From the NCBI GenBank assembly GCA_015680905.1, contig CM027383.1:34718501-34782500 (forward strand): 64,000 nt of DNA, in the 5' to 3' direction. Below, in pieces: positions 10,373-23,011 of this stretch (position 1 is its first letter; every line of letters starts with the position of its first letter). The translations under genes were made by a program, and so were the position numbers. The notes under the pieces were generated by a model. That model had not been told where the DNA came from. It saw only the letters and a program-made list of their open reading frames with translations, and ran no database searches. The stretch is from Coptis chinensis (Eukaryota > Streptophyta > Magnoliopsida > Ranunculales > Ranunculaceae).

Positions 10373-12608
10373 CTAACGAATCACACCGGTGCTTTCAATT
10401 CTTTTCTTCTTGGGCCTACTAGGACCAATCTTCGGACTACACGGATAAACCGCAGGAGAATCAAGCATACGTCTTGACATAGAACCATTCAGAACTGGCT
10501 TGATCGAATGTGAGTAGCATTGCCTGAACGCGATCACTGTATATCCTTCATCAATGTAGCCATAAAAGGAATCACCCTTACTACCAATACAGGCGATAAC
10601 ATGTATGCAAGGGAAATTATCAATACGCCAATAGTTACAAGCAAGTACATGTTCTATTCATCAAATCAACTGAATGAATAACGTCATTATGAACTAGAAA
10701 CTGATTTTCATTGGATCTAACCACCCTCAAAGTCCTTGCAGCTTCAATCTTACTAGCCAATACTATCTCCATTTTTGGACATAAAACGGAATTCCATTTC
10801 ATAGACTCCTCCAATCTGTTCCAACTCATTTCCATCATCTTTTCCATGATTCCAAAAAGCATAGGAGTAATAGGCAGGAAGCACTCCTTAGTGATCCATG
10901 CATTGAAACATTCAGCTAGTGTAGAGCACATCTCACCGTATCTAGCACCACGGAAGTATGTATTTGCCCAATTTTCCAAGCTAATACCTATCAAAAACCT
11001 TTGCACAGGAAGACCGCCATGTTTCTTCAAGTTTTCAGCACAAGTCAAAAATTCATGATGAGAAGTTGCATAAGCACAATCAGAAAATAGCTTCACAACA
11101 TATTTCCTTAACTTATTATCTTTCCGTATAGTAGAACCAACATTGTTCTTCAAGTGCCAAAGACAATATGAATGAAATGACCCCGAAAACACAATTGGAA
11201 TATTCTTAACCAGTCCAACATGCCGATCACTAAAAAATGTCAAAATTCTATCACTTAACTTAACAAGTTTCAACTGTTCTAGGAACCAAAACCAATTTGC
11301 ATCAGTTTCACTAACCACTATAGCAATAGACAACGGAAAAATTCCTTCAAGAACAACAAAAAGAGAAAAGAGAAATAAAAATGGTTAGTCTAATATGCAT
11401 TAACAAACATTATTACTAGGTAAGCTTCTCAATAACAATATAATACTATTTCATGTTTATATAGATAACAAATAATCAATGCTTATTCTTCAAAAAAGTT
11501 ACCTTGATTTCCATTTTTGGCGGTTGCAGCTAACAAACATCCCTTATGCTTATTCTTCAAAAACGTACCATCTAAGTACACCATAGGACGACATTGGTTA
11601 AAACCATAGCTGGAAGCCTCAAAACATATGAACATTCTTTCAAACTTTTTCATAGAGTCAATATCCAGAATAATACGACTTCCAGGATTACTTTCTATGA
11701 TTGCATTCTTCAAACATTTCAACTGATGAAAACACAGTCCATCTATACCATGAATCTTCTCCAAAGCCATTTTTTTAGCCGTGTATGCATAGTAATATGT
11801 AATGTCAAGCCCGTAGTCAGTCTTCAACGTAGTAATCAAATCTGTTGGCTTTACCAAAGGCATACCACGCACAATCTCTAAAATAAGATTTTCCACTAGC
11901 TTACTCGACATCAAACAACTATTAACATCTTTACAGACGAATCCACAAGAGTGCTCAGAATGCATAGTTTTTATCACATAAGAGTCAAACTCAGAAACTG
12001 CATGTACACGCCACGAACAATCAGTACTCTCCTTCTTAGCACAATAAACGGTAACTCTCCTCGGATCATTCTTTAAAAACTTATATTTGTACCCAGTCTC
12101 AATAGAATACTACAATACTTTAAGACGGAAATCATTAACATCCACAAATGTTTGACCAACATGTTTGAGATTAAAAGCCCACAATCTACTCCTCAATTCT
12201 TTAATAGACACTCTTTCACTGACAATACTACTAGTCCCACTATCAGAAGCACAAGAGCTACCGTAAGAATTAAAAGAACTACCACCAGATGTACTACTCT
12301 CATCGGCCTACTCCATAAGAACACAACATACTAGCAAGTTTCAAAGAGACATCAATGTTAACTGTAGATAAGCCCTTTGCAAAGCTGTAGCACGCTAAAG
12401 ATTGAAGCTTTGCATCATTTTCTATAACAAATGCCTTCCCATCGCGAGTGAAAGAAATATCAAAGCATGATTGATTTAACTCAGGCCAATTCGTCGAAAT
12501 CTCATTTTTGACATCGATAATTGAAGAAGACGGACCAATACGACTCACGAGAGTTAAATTTTTGTAGGATATAACTCCAAGAATAGTAAAATCCATCCTA
12601 CAACACAA
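10373..12608 (-). pseudogene. mudrA-type MULE transposase, near full length (copy B)
   Basis: Read 12608 to 10373. The N-terminal PB1-like part is MCCRMDF to about 12300. A zinc-finger region follows (YCAKKESTDCSW, then HSEHSCG, about 12045-11940). The catalytic core has YLDGTFLKNK (first Asp, about 11570), an intron of about 165 bp whose donor lies in CAAGGTAACT near 11500 and which resumes at GIFPLSIAIV, FFSDRHVG (second Asp, about 11230), and STLAECFNAW (probable Glu, about 10920). The C-terminal SWIM finger starts CTC and, one base out of frame, continues NFPCIHVIA and ends with PKKKRI and a TAG at 10373-10375. Lesions are a stop before YSIETGY near 12110, a stop near 12300, and the frameshift near 10635. 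All family landmarks are present, but the copy is dead. Confidence 0.85.
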
Positions 12609-13159
12609 AATTGAAATGAAACTAAAAATTACAACAATTTCATTATCTCAAAAGAGTGTAGGTTATATTATTCAATGAAAAAAATGATCAAATACAGAGA
12701 TGACGATAAGTTAAATTATCAGCAGTCAATTTCCATATTTTGCTTGCCCTAGATAACATAATAATAAAAGTGTAGGTGTAAATAAATGTACCTTAGTGGT
12801 GACGGTTCCAGAAAGTCCAGCAAAAGGAGAACAAAGAAGAAAAGAGAAAAGACGGTCTCAATTTTAGTCTAAAATCATGATATGAGAAATCACCATTGCC
12901 AATCTCTGTTTCCAAATACAGGATAATAAAAACCTAAATTGAGGAAGAAATAAATTAAGTAACAACTTTTATATAAAAGGGTATGTGAGGTATTTTGAAA
13001 AAACAATAAAGGTGCGGTTGGTTTTTTCTTCAAACTCATTGAAAAAGAAACCGTTATTTCGCACTTTTACAAACCGGGTGGGATTTAGACATAATTCAAA
13101 AAGTCAGCGGATTTTTGGCTAATAAAGACCGGAATCAAGGTTTTGAACCTAGTTTTATG
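12087..13159. repeat. MULE 5' region, direct-repeat copy B
   Basis: This is the counterpart of 1-1028 in the same orientation. It includes the mudrA N-terminus and upstream DNA. Homology ends at CCTAGTTTTATG, beyond which copy A continues into the Ulp1-like gene and copy B into unrelated DNA. Confidence 0.85.
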
Positions 13160-13509
13160 TGTTATATATCCAACTAAATTTGTAGTCTTGTTTAGCAGCT
13201 GCTAAAATTATGTTTGGGGAGACATACAATACAATTTTTGCCGTCCGTGCGTTAAATTTCGACAAACGGCAGAAATTGTACTGTCTGTCCAATAAAATTC
13301 GATTTAAACTTACAACTAATGGCCAAAATTTGACTTAAACTTGCAACTAAAGGATGCCACCATGGGAAAGGTTTGTGTGCTTGGCGGCTACCAAATTTGA
13401 CACTTCTACCATAAGGCCAAAAAAAACACTGACGTTGGCATCCTTTAGCAGCTCATTTTGGCGTCGTTTGGACTTGCTCTTATAAAGGACGTAAGGCTTA
13501 AGTCTGAAT
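13160..13509. other. No gene recognised
   Basis: AT-rich DNA between the MULE homology border and the tandem repeat. A minus-strand ORF (13347-13658) partly covers it but resembles nothing I know. A short inverted pair (GGATGCCA near 13352 and TGGCATCC near 13436) is visible. Confidence 0.4.
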
Positions 13510-14066
13510 TGCCTACTTTTCCATATTTCCAAGTTTGCCCATGCCCAAAATGAATATTTCCAATGTACTTTGCTTATATTCATGGTCAATAATGAAATTA
13601 ATGGGGGTACAACTGTGAAATAAAATATTAAAACATTTTCTAATACTTTTTCAAACAAGTAGGGCGTACCGTGGGGATCATATGTCTAATATTTTCTAAT
13701 ACTTTTGACATGCTTCCAATTTTGCCCATGCCGAAATTGATATAGTAAATAAATAAATTAAAGGGGTACAATTTTCAATTAGAATACTAAAACATTTTCT
13801 AATACTTGACATATTTGGAATTTTGGCCATGCTCAATTTTAACATTTCTAATATAATTTACTTCTATTTATGGTAAATTATAAAACTAAAAGGGTACAAT
13901 TGTAAATTAAAAATGTTAAAACATTTTCTAATACATGACATATTTCCAATTTAGGCCATGCCAAATTTTAATATTTACAATATACTTTTCTTATATATAC
14001 GGTAAATAATGACATTAAAGGGAGTACTATTGTAAATTACAATATTAAAACATTATCTATCGGAAT
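13510..14066. repeat. Tandem repeat, about 115-130 bp unit, four diverged copies
   Basis: Each unit holds three landmarks in order: CATATTTCCAATTTNGCCATGC, GGTAAATAATGA-like, and ATTAAAACATTTTCTAATAC. The landmarks recur near 13515, 13705, 13810 and 13940. Copies differ by many substitutions and short indels. Confidence 0.75.
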
Positions 14067-14880
14067 ATTGGCCAATCATTGTTTTTTTTTTGTTTTTTTT
14101 AAACAGAGTCAAAAAATTGTAAAGTTAAAAATTTATCAGAATCTGTCGGAATACTGGCAGCTTAAAATTTACTAAATGTTTTAAGGATTAGTGGGAATAC
14201 CATCCGGAATAGCTTTCTGAGAGATTAAAAAAAATATAATATACAATCGAAAATTACAAACTTTGAAATTTAACGGAATACCAGTCAGAATAACTTTCAA
14301 AATGTTTCAAAATTTATCAAAGTCGATTAGAATACCGTCCTGAACTGTTATTTGAAAAAGTACAAAACATAATCTAGAGTAACAAAATTATAAATTTCAA
14401 AATTTATAATACAAGGTGGAATAATTTTCTAATAAATGAAAAAAAAAACAATATAGAGTAGAAAAAATATAAATTTCAAAATTTATCATAATATAGAGTT
14501 TTTTTTTTTTTTTTTTTTTTTTTTGAAATATTATAAATTTCCAGTGAGAAAGGGTTTTGAAATATTTCAAAATTTATCAGAATAGGTGCCATAGCGGTTT
14601 TTTGAAAAATATTAAAAAAAATACAATATAGAGTCGAATTTTCTTAAATTGACGAATATATATTGACAAACCATATAAAGAGGGGTTACATTCAGGGTCT
14701 ATTTGGCATCACGAATGGGCCAACCTGTACATGGGTTAGGGTGCACTATCCGGATTTTTTCTGTTTGGTTCATATATTTTGGATCCTATATTGTGGACGG
14801 CTACTAGTTGGTTGGCCCAACCCCAAAAGTTTGTTTATCGATATCTATTGGTATAGCTAGGATTCCGTTATTCAGTAGTA
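14067..14880. other. AT-rich degenerate repeats, no gene
   Basis: Loosely periodic phrases (CGGAATA, AATATAGAGT, AAATTTCAAAATTTAT) recur every 100-130 bp, and a long T-run lies near 14500-14523. No coding signal was found. Confidence 0.5.
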
Positions 14881-14889
14881 AAACTAAAA

Positions 14890-15807
14890 GGGTTAATTAG
14901 ACTAAACCCCCTATTTTATATACATGTTTAGACTAAACCCCCTATTTTATAATTCCTTAGACATAAACCCCCACTCTGTTTTCTCCCCGTCACACCAACA
15001 TTAGTATTTCACTTAATACCCTTACAGATTATTTTAGATTTTTTGGGTAAGTTACGATACAAAAGTTGTTTTTAGATCCCCCCCCCCTGTCGGTTTTTTT
15101 TATTAATGGAAGCTCAAATTCAATGCCAGGACCCGGGTCTTCTTAGGCAATAATTTAGGCATCTTTCTACAAGTTCCCCAATTGCACAACCTCATTGTCG
15201 GTTTTTTTTTTATTTATTTTTTATTTATTTATGGAAGCTCAAATTCAATGCCAGGACCCAGGTCTTCTTAGGCAATAATTTAGGCATCTTTCTACAAGTG
15301 GTTTCATGGATTTACGAGTATTTTTTGTTTTTTTTGTTATTATCTTTAATAGCTTTGGTTTAGATCAAATGTGCACAGTGATTAGGTGCTATGTGACATT
15401 GCTTATGATTATCAATCAATGTTTTGTTAATTTTTTAGTTTGTATTTTGTATTACAGCCATGTGTGAAATGGTTTTATACAGTTATGTGTTATGCATTGT
15501 TTATTATTAATGTGTTCCTATGCATTAATGACCTACGTTTGGTTGGTATATATGTATTGCTAGATTTATATAGAAAAGGGAGTGTGAAACAGAATGGAGG
15601 TTGTTAGATTTATATAAAGTTGTAGAAGGTGGACTGGTGAAAAAACTATAACGGATCTATGTAAGGGCAATTAGGGTATTAAGTGAAATACTAATGTTGG
15701 TGTGATAGAAAAAAAAAACATAATGGGGGTTTATGTCTAAGGAATTATACAATAGGGGGTTTAGTCTAAATATGTACATAAAATGGGGGATTTAATCTAA
15801 TTAACCC
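14890..15807. mobile_element. MULE-type MITE with long TIRs (9-bp TSD AAACTAAAA)
   Basis: A 918-bp element with terminal inverted repeats of about 130-150 bp: GGGTTAATTAGACTAAACCC at the left and its diverged reverse complement (TTTAATCTAATTAACCC) at the right. The arms include the matched phrase GTATTTCACTTAATACCCTT. The 9-bp direct repeat AAACTAAAA (14881-14889 and 15808-15816) is typical of Mutator insertions. It contains no ORF of note. The centre has a tandem duplication. Confidence 0.88.
15088..15299 (+). repeat. Internal duplication inside the MITE
   Basis: Two direct copies (15088-15174 and 15196-15299) share GGAAGCTCAAATTCAATGCC and end CTTTCTACAAGT. The second has an extra T/A-rich stretch after GTCGG. 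Confidence 0.85.
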
Positions 15808-15816
15808 AAACTAAAA

Positions 15817-16152
15817 TAAAAACCATCGATTAACACCCATAAAAGAAGGAATAAGAAAACATAAAATACGGTGACTTCTTTTTCTTCTTCTTCTTCTTCT
15901 CTAGCCATTAAGCTCTCAACCCCACCGGAAATTTAAACACTCACAATCTCTCTAAACCCATCTCTCTCTATCCATCACCTCTCCCTTTTCTCACAATATC
16001 TTTTGGCCAAGAACTCTTGAGGATGAGCTATGTAGAAATTGGGGTTTCTTAAACCCATGTTATATCTTAATTTGTTTGATTTGGATGAATTGGAGGGTGG
16101 GTATTCATATAGAAACTCTCACTTGTATAAACATACTCTTTTGAGTAGTAAA

Positions 16153-16195
<43 letters not shown>

Positions 16196-17222
16196 ATTGT
16201 TGTTTTTTTTTGGATTTTAGTTAGGGTTCTACAATGTAAAATTACCAATGTAATGGATATAATGCTTTGGTATGCAATTTCAAATGGTGAATTTTTTGAT
16301 AAATTTGTGTTATTTCTTGATCCTACAGTGATTCAATTTCAATGGTTATTTTTCTTTCTTTCTTTCTTTTTTTTAGTGGATTGCCAAGAGACTACAACAA
16401 AAATGATACCAAACACCTTCCACATTGGTTTTGAGTTGTTCATACATCAACATACTTGTTTATACATCTATTGTATATGGACAACCTAACGCAGGGTAAA
16501 CAGCTCCTGCCAAACAGAGCCTCACTCAAGTAAATTCAGTGAAACCCAGCCTATATAACAATATAGTGGACTGCTCAATATGGTCAGGCTCTGTTCAACA
16601 CACACTATCCCTTTAGAGATCACGTGCGTACATGCTAGTGAAAATATAATGAACCGATATTGCATCCTACCTATATTAATATTTGTTCTCCCACGATGCT
16701 CATAGGAAGCCACGTCAGTTCAAGTTTTTGAAAAGTTCCTATTTAAAATATAATTAATACATAGATTACATATTTAACCTTATTATTGGTGTATTTTGAA
16801 ATTTAAAAAAAAATCGTTTTGGTCTTTTTTACGTGCTTTTGAAATATGAAAAGCAAATACATGCTCTTTGAAGTTTGAACTATACGCCGAGGGTAATTGA
16901 GTAATTAACTACGGAAAATAGAAATAAAACCCCAACTCCCTTTGCGAAACACTCCAAACTCTCTCACAAAAATAACTCTTCATCAAACTCGCCCTAAGTC
17001 CAAGTATTTTCAAGGTTGAAGTTTCTCTCGTTAGTACGTAGCAACTATCTTCTCTTTTAATCACAAATCATCTAATTACCAAAAAATTTGATTCATGCCA
17101 AAGGTTTCCCAACAAATATGTTTTTAGTAGAATTCCTCAGGTGCATTTGAGGTATTTGAAGTTTCTTTTTCAAAATTTGGTTATGTTTGATGAAATTCAA
17201 AAACCCAACACAATACTATTTC
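15817..17222. other. No gene recognised; CT-rich tract and TGT microsatellite
   Basis: A pyrimidine-rich leader-like tract (TCTTCTTCTTCTTCT, about 15880-15900, then CTCTCTCTATCC) precedes (TGT)n at about 16153-16200. The latter creates a poly-Cys ORF (16039-16224) that I do not regard as a gene. The rest is AT-rich. The last 300 bp could be the leader of the MLH1-like fragment. Confidence 0.5.
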
Positions 17223-17570
17223 GAACAATTAGTTGTGAATAGCATCGCAGCAGGTGAAGTGATTCAAAGACCAATTTCGACTGTCAAAGAACTCATCAAG
17301 AATAGTCTTTAGATGCTTCTTATTTTTCTATGGATAGGTTTCTTCATTATAGGTTCAAATTTGTTACTGAAAAAGTTTGATTGGTCGATCACTTCAATCT
17401 AATTCATTGCAGGTTTATTTATTTCTTTATAACTTTTAATTGATCTTGAAATAGGTTTTTGAAACTGAACTATTTATTTCCAAATGTTCATTGTTCTTTT
17501 TCTTCTTACTTGACAATGGAAATTCATTTGGAACGACAGTGGTATAAGTGTTATTGTGCAACAAAGTATG
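17223..17570 (+). pseudogene. MLH1-like DNA mismatch-repair fragment
   Basis: The frame from 17223 reads LVVNSIAAGEVIQRPISTVK then ELIKNSL and TAG. This matches the first ATPase motif of MutL/MLH1 (VVNRIAAGEVI..VKELVENSLDA), keeping the Glu and Asn of the N-box. A small change at LDA creates the stop at about 17310. A second exon-like bit (SGISVIV, about 17538-17560), preceded by ACAG, fits the next MLH1 segment. Nothing downstream is recognisable before the retrotransposon at 18580, so this is a short relic. Confidence 0.65.
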
Positions 17571-18574
17571 ATCTTTCCATCCATTAGAACAATAATTTGT
17601 GGTATGGTATTTGCATAACTATTTATGAATTCTTTCCTTTCCTTTTTGTACAATGCCCAACTATTATTAGCTAGAATCTCACTGAAAACCTTAGAGAGAA
17701 TATGATTTAATATTGTTGCTAGTTGCTACTATACTTGCTAGAAATTAGTATCCCATGCAGTAGTTATACATAACCAGTTTCCTTATTATGAAAAGCATGA
17801 TCATAAGAACTACCCATACAGTTATTGAAATGCACTCCTTCATTTTCTAACTTGATGTGAATACACGTGATTAATTTTTTTGTCACCTAAGACCATAAAA
17901 TTAGTAGGTAGCTCCCAGATATTGCCTTCTTAGCAATGTATATCTCAATGCTGATTTATTGACTTCAAGTGCTTTTACAAATAAATTGTAAAATCCTTTG
18001 AAACAAATCACAAGATTCTGATTTTGGTTGAAACAAATGTCATCATAAAAGAGTCTTTGGTTGAAGTAGAATGCTATGTGGTCTCTACTGCCTTTATCTT
18101 TTTATATGTAAGTATGTTGATTTTCAACATATTTTAATTTTCATTATAGGATTTCTAGAATCTCAAGTGCTCTCGATACATGTTCTCATAATTCATCAGT
18201 CGCTCCACTTTAAGTAATCGGCTTATGAATGTGAAAATATGGATGCAACAGCTTAGTATTGTCGCAAAAAATACATGATCTTTGTGTTTGGTATTTGTAT
18301 TTGAATGGACTCCTCAAGAGCAAATTATCTTTGACGAAGCCTTTATCAAGTAATTTCCTGTCCTTTCTATTTACCTTTCTATATTATGTTATTGATTAAT
18401 GAATCGCTACTTCTTCTTTTGTCTTCTTTAATTATTAACTTTGTTGTTCATTTCAAATACTGGATGGTTTTACAATTATTAGGCAAACTACAATTTTTTA
18501 ATCTAATTGTTCAGCTAAAATCGATATCTAGACGAACTGAATAATTTTTTTTCTGTGGAGTCCCATGATTGATG
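17571..18574. other. No gene recognised
   Basis: AT-rich DNA, possibly decayed intron sequence of the MLH1-like relic. No open frame of interest. Confidence 0.5.
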
Positions 18575-18579
18575 AGAAC

Positions 18580-20017
18580 TGATATTGGCCTTTTCCTACG
18601 TTAGAGATTGAATTCTCTAATTTGGTATAAAAGCAACTCAAAGTTCCTTACTCACGATCTTCGTTTTCGTGAAGTTGGAATAAGGATTCGAACCAACCTA
18701 AAGTCTAGGACAACTACAAATTGGTTGTTACTCTTAGGGAACTAGTGAGTAAGTTTACTACAAATGCTAGGTTTCTTTCCTACACAAACATTAAGAAGAT
18801 CATTAAGACTTGAAATCATGCAATCAATACAAAAATACAAATTACTAAAGAAAAAGTGGAGAGCTAATCCTCCTCATGTGAAACTAACATTTAGTTGTTG
18901 ATTTGAAAAGGTTTATTTGATTCTTCCTAGACTCATAGACAAGCCCTAATGGAATAGAACTTGATCCCTAACATGTATGGCTCATTAAAGAGCTCATACA
19001 TGCTAGCAAGTGGAACCAAGCAATGACTTATCTCTAAGCTCATTGCTTTGATTCCTAACTAGACACTACACCAACTATCATTTTGGGATAGGATGTAGGT
19101 CTAGTTGTTCTTCCTAACAACCTACCAAGCCAACAACAAATATTTCCCTCACATGAGTTGGATTAACTCCCCAAAAGGGAAGTTAGCTAATGATCCTTGG
19201 GACAAGAAATTACAAACTAGAAGAACAAAAGAGAGAGAAAGAGGAAGAAGAAAAACCAATTAAACTCACTTGCTTTTTATTTTCTAGAAGAAAACTAAGG
19301 TTTCCTCCATTAAAACTATTACAAGCTTTCTTACAAAATTAAAAACTAAATAATAATTTTCACTAAGGAACTAAAATAATACCATGTAAGGAAAAGAAGT
19401 CAAGGGAGTAAATGGAGTGTCCCCCACCCTTGTCCATTTTCTTCTCCATTTGAGAGAAATCCCATTTCCTCCCATGTGAAACATCAAATCACATTTACTT
19501 CATTTTTATCTACCACATTAAAACAAAGTGACACCTTGCCTTTTTTTTCACTATTAACACCTAATCTAATTTATTACATGCAAGGTGTCAACTTTGCACC
19601 AATAATTTTTTATTTTTGTCTTGACATGCTCCATGATTGATGACTCATCCAATCTTATGGCCCCGCATAGTGGGTCCATGTGCAGTCCAGTGGCGGTCCG
19701 GTATTTGGGCAATTTTACAACTTCCTGCCTATGCGTAGAGTTCATCATACGATTATGCGAGCAGCTCTCTTTGTCGCATTCGAGTCCCGGTTCAAGAGGT
19801 AGGAGCTTTGGAAGTTTGATGCTTCAGGGCGGATTTGGAAGAATTCATATATACGTCGTTCCTCGTGCTTTATTGCAGGTTTAACCAGTATTTTCATGTT
19901 TACTGCAAATACCTGCAAAAGTATGAAAACATATTTATTTCATGATTATTAAACACATAATTAACCAAATTTATATGTCTCAATGGGGTTTCATAATACA
20001 CTTTTGGGTGCTTATCA
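18580..20017 (-). repeat. 3' LTR of the Athila-like element
   Basis: 1,438 bp. On the plus strand it starts TGATATTGGCC and ends GGGTGCTTATCA. It matches 35057-36501, with a few dozen substitutions and small indels (for example TTACAAGCTTTC against TTACAAGCGCGCTTTC). The ORFs in it (19566-19748 and 19621-19884) are not genes. Confidence 0.95.
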
Positions 20018-20032
20018 CACTACCCCCAAACA
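20018..20032 (-). promoter_or_regulatory. Polypurine tract (PPT)
   Basis: On the minus strand GTTTGGGGGTAGTG lies directly before the 3' LTR start TGATAAGC. This is the expected plus-strand priming site for reverse transcription. A similar GTTTGGGGGTGC lies internally near 21510. Confidence 0.8.
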
Positions 20033-21789
20033 GCCCTTTGCTTGTCCTCAAGCAAAGAAGAGACATTAAACAGATAAGTGGCCAATAATGTGTAGTCCTA
20101 ACTAATTCTCGTTTCGCAGAGTGCGGTTGCATTGACCATATGCAACAAGGCCTTAAACCACTAGGAATTTCCTAGTGGACGAGTTATAGCCTCGTGAGAG
20201 TTTTCCAGAGAAGATACTCACAAACTTCATTTATACTACAACGACTCAGTGATAAAAACTTGTTTCCTAATTTAATCTCAGATATCCATACATCTCCTTA
20301 GCAGGGAGCGAGGATTCATTTCTTTGAAACTTAAGGTAATATGTATTCAATAATTAAAACATCTACATATGACCATGCATGCAGTGAACTTTCCATTAAA
20401 ATGTACTAGCAGGGTTGTTTCTGGATCCTTCGGAGAGCGTACCTAAATGAGTTCTCACAGGTATGTGTCGAAACACAATTCCACTCAAAATTTTACCACT
20501 CAGGTTTTGTTAACTCCAGTATGCAGTGGGCATATGTTTCCTCACATCTCAATGACAGTCAGAGGAGCCGATGTCGATCAATCACGTCTACTACTTATTA
20601 TCACACCACCCTACTCCTAATTGAGCTAGAGGTCTTTATTAGGCATTGTGGGGATTAGGTGATAGTGTACAAGAAAATGGAAATAGATAATCAAAGTTTA
20701 CAAGTATGAGAGAATAGGTCTTCATATATTTACACTAGAGAAATCTTTGTTTTCTTTCCTTCTTCTAACTGAGTCTTTCCAACCTTGTTCTTAAGCCTCT
20801 GGATACTGATGATTTTTTTTTTTTTTTTTTATGGCTTAAGAACATGATTCTATTTTTATTTTCTGAAGCAAGTAACTGACTTTTATTTGTGACAAGTCTT
20901 TCTCTTTATTCTTCCACATTTCATCCTATTTCTCATACTCATCACTTAGGTAGGTTCTTTTATTTGGTTTAATAGATGGGTAAGGAATTTTTTTTGGTGA
21001 AAGTGAAAGGTTTGATGAAAGGTTCAGTGGAGTGACTAGCGGTAAAATTTGTAACAGGTAAGAATTTTTAGCTATGTCGATCCAAAGAAGGCCTAAATTC
21101 TCGCCTAGGGTTCGGGTGGTGATCAAGTAAGTCGATGCGTGATTTCCTCTAATTGGAAAAATTACTCCTCTGTGTCATCACACACAAATCACTCATGTCA
21201 AGGCTTTTGGTTAGATTCTCACAGGATTTATAGTTTAAGTAACTAACCCTTGGTTCCAGAAACTTACTGCTATGTACAATCGATGATACTCAGTGCATGA
21301 ATTTTCATGAAAAGATGTATAAACTATTACATACGTATTATCTTAAGTTTCTTAAAAACAAATCCTAATTCAGATACTTATGTGAGATTTCTAGACAATT
21401 TTCATCATTGAAAAGGAAACAAGACTTTGTCACTAAGTACAATTATTAACATGAAAATAAAAACTATATACATGATACAATATGCCTAATTTTTGCTACA
21501 GGTTAAAGCACCCCCAAACAGAATGATGCTTAGTCCTCGAAGGATCAATAAATAAAGAGAGAAAGTACCTGAGAACCGTGAGCAAAATTAGGGCTAGATT
21601 GCTGGAACAAAAAGGTTGGAGAACATAATATATTATTCAGAAAGAACAAGAAAATGTTCAATAGCACACTAAATATAGCACACGAAATAATGAAAAACAA
21701 TAGCATACGAAACATGAAAAACAATAGCACACCAAATATGAGGTTTAACTAGATATATGTACAATGGCAAACTCAAGTTTACCATCCAG
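20033..21789 (-). other. Retrotransposon 3' noncoding region
   Basis: About 1.75 kb between the last extra ORF and the PPT holds no convincing ORF. It has a T-run near 20813-20831. Long noncoding 3' regions are usual in large Athila-type elements. Confidence 0.6.
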
Positions 21790-22778
21790 CAGGATGTGAA
21801 GGTCTGGCGTCCTCATTAAGGAAATGCATTTCCTTAGCATCGCGCCAAAAGATAATAGTCTGCCAAATTTCTGCCCATTCTTCGTCTCCAGATTTCCTCA
21901 AATGTGTTTTCATATTTTCATCCTTCGGGTAACAACAAACATGCCTCGTGTACCGAAAAGGGGGCCTTCCATTGCCGAAACCTCAATGAACGAATAATTT
22001 TGTTTGCTGGGCACATAGAATCTACCTTGACCCAATCATGAAAAGTAGCTGCAAACTGTGGAAAATGTGTCTTCATGATTCGGCAAGCAGTGACTGGTAA
22101 AAGTATATACTGATCCTAAAATGTACGAGCTCGTTTTAGGTTGGAGATAACACAACCTAAGATGTTAAATAATGTATGACCTTGAGCTAGTGCACTAAAT
22201 ACAACGCAAGCAGCCTCATTGGCAGTAGAAAAATGCCAATCTCCCATAATGTTCAGGAGTACAAATAACATTGCAGTCCCCATGTTCATGGTCATACTTG
22301 CTAAGGGAATGGTGACATCACGCCATGCCACATGGCCATTTCCTTCTCGTTTAATCTCAAGACCATCACCATAAGATTTGCGAAACGCTTGCCACTGAAA
22401 GGAACAATAAGAATTATGATAGATGTAATGCCATGACGCAACAGGTTCGTGATATGGAAGATCCAAAGTTAGGGCAAGTTGTTGTTCAGAAAAGATATGA
22501 GGTGTGTCACCAACTTGGATTGTGAACCCGTCTAAATAGAAACCATGCGCATGGTTGAATGCTGGTGTGTCTTCCATATTAGCATAAAAGTATGCAGCCA
22601 AACTCGGAGAATAAATTTGGTCAGGTTGAAGAATTAGGGAAGACCACCCAATATTTGTAATGTAGTCACGGAAGAGATGGCCATAGGTATTGGAATCCAT
22701 CATAGACTGAAAGGATTGCTCAGGAATGAGTTTGGGAGGTATCATGTTTGATGAAGATGCAATTGATGAAGATGCCAT
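21790..22778 (-). pseudogene. Extra retrotransposon ORF 3 (env position, unknown function)
   Basis: An uninterrupted 220-codon ORF (22778-22116) starts MASSSIASSSN. After a stop near 22116 the homologous-looking frame runs on (about 22110-21790) with phrases such as ILLPVTACRIMKTHFPQFAA. Its layout resembles the other two extra ORFs: N-terminal Ser/Pro-rich start, a globular part with FYLDGFTIQVGDTPHIFSEQ, then LPYHEPVA. No transmembrane segment, signal peptide or nucleic-acid motif stands out. It may belong to the plant-mobile-domain-like families carried by retroelements; I cannot assign a function. Confidence 0.5.
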
Positions 22779-23011
22779 AGTGGATGAAGTAAAGAAATAT
22801 GTAACGACAAAGGCAAATTGGATGGAAAAGTGAGTATGTAAGAAAATAGACCCTCATGTAGCACATGTTAAAATAATATTAGTCACAACGGAATTGATGA
22901 CAATACTACTAAGCATTTCATACAAAAGAAAACAAAAAGATAAGACAAAATACATAATACGACGGAAAATGTAATAACATATATGATTATAGACTTATTG
23001 ACTTAGTAATA

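Noticed and set aside
16039..16224. ORF with a run of 14 Cys codons
   Set aside because: It is a (TGT)n microsatellite read in one frame, with no start context, domain or conservation.
19066..19078. GACACTACACCAAC as a possible CACTA terminus
   Set aside because: It lies within the Athila-like LTR in both copies, has no partner end and no subterminal repeats.
19566..19884. ORFs inside the LTRs (also 36049-36381)
   Set aside because: They lie wholly within the LTR pair and differ between the two copies; no LTR is expected to encode protein.
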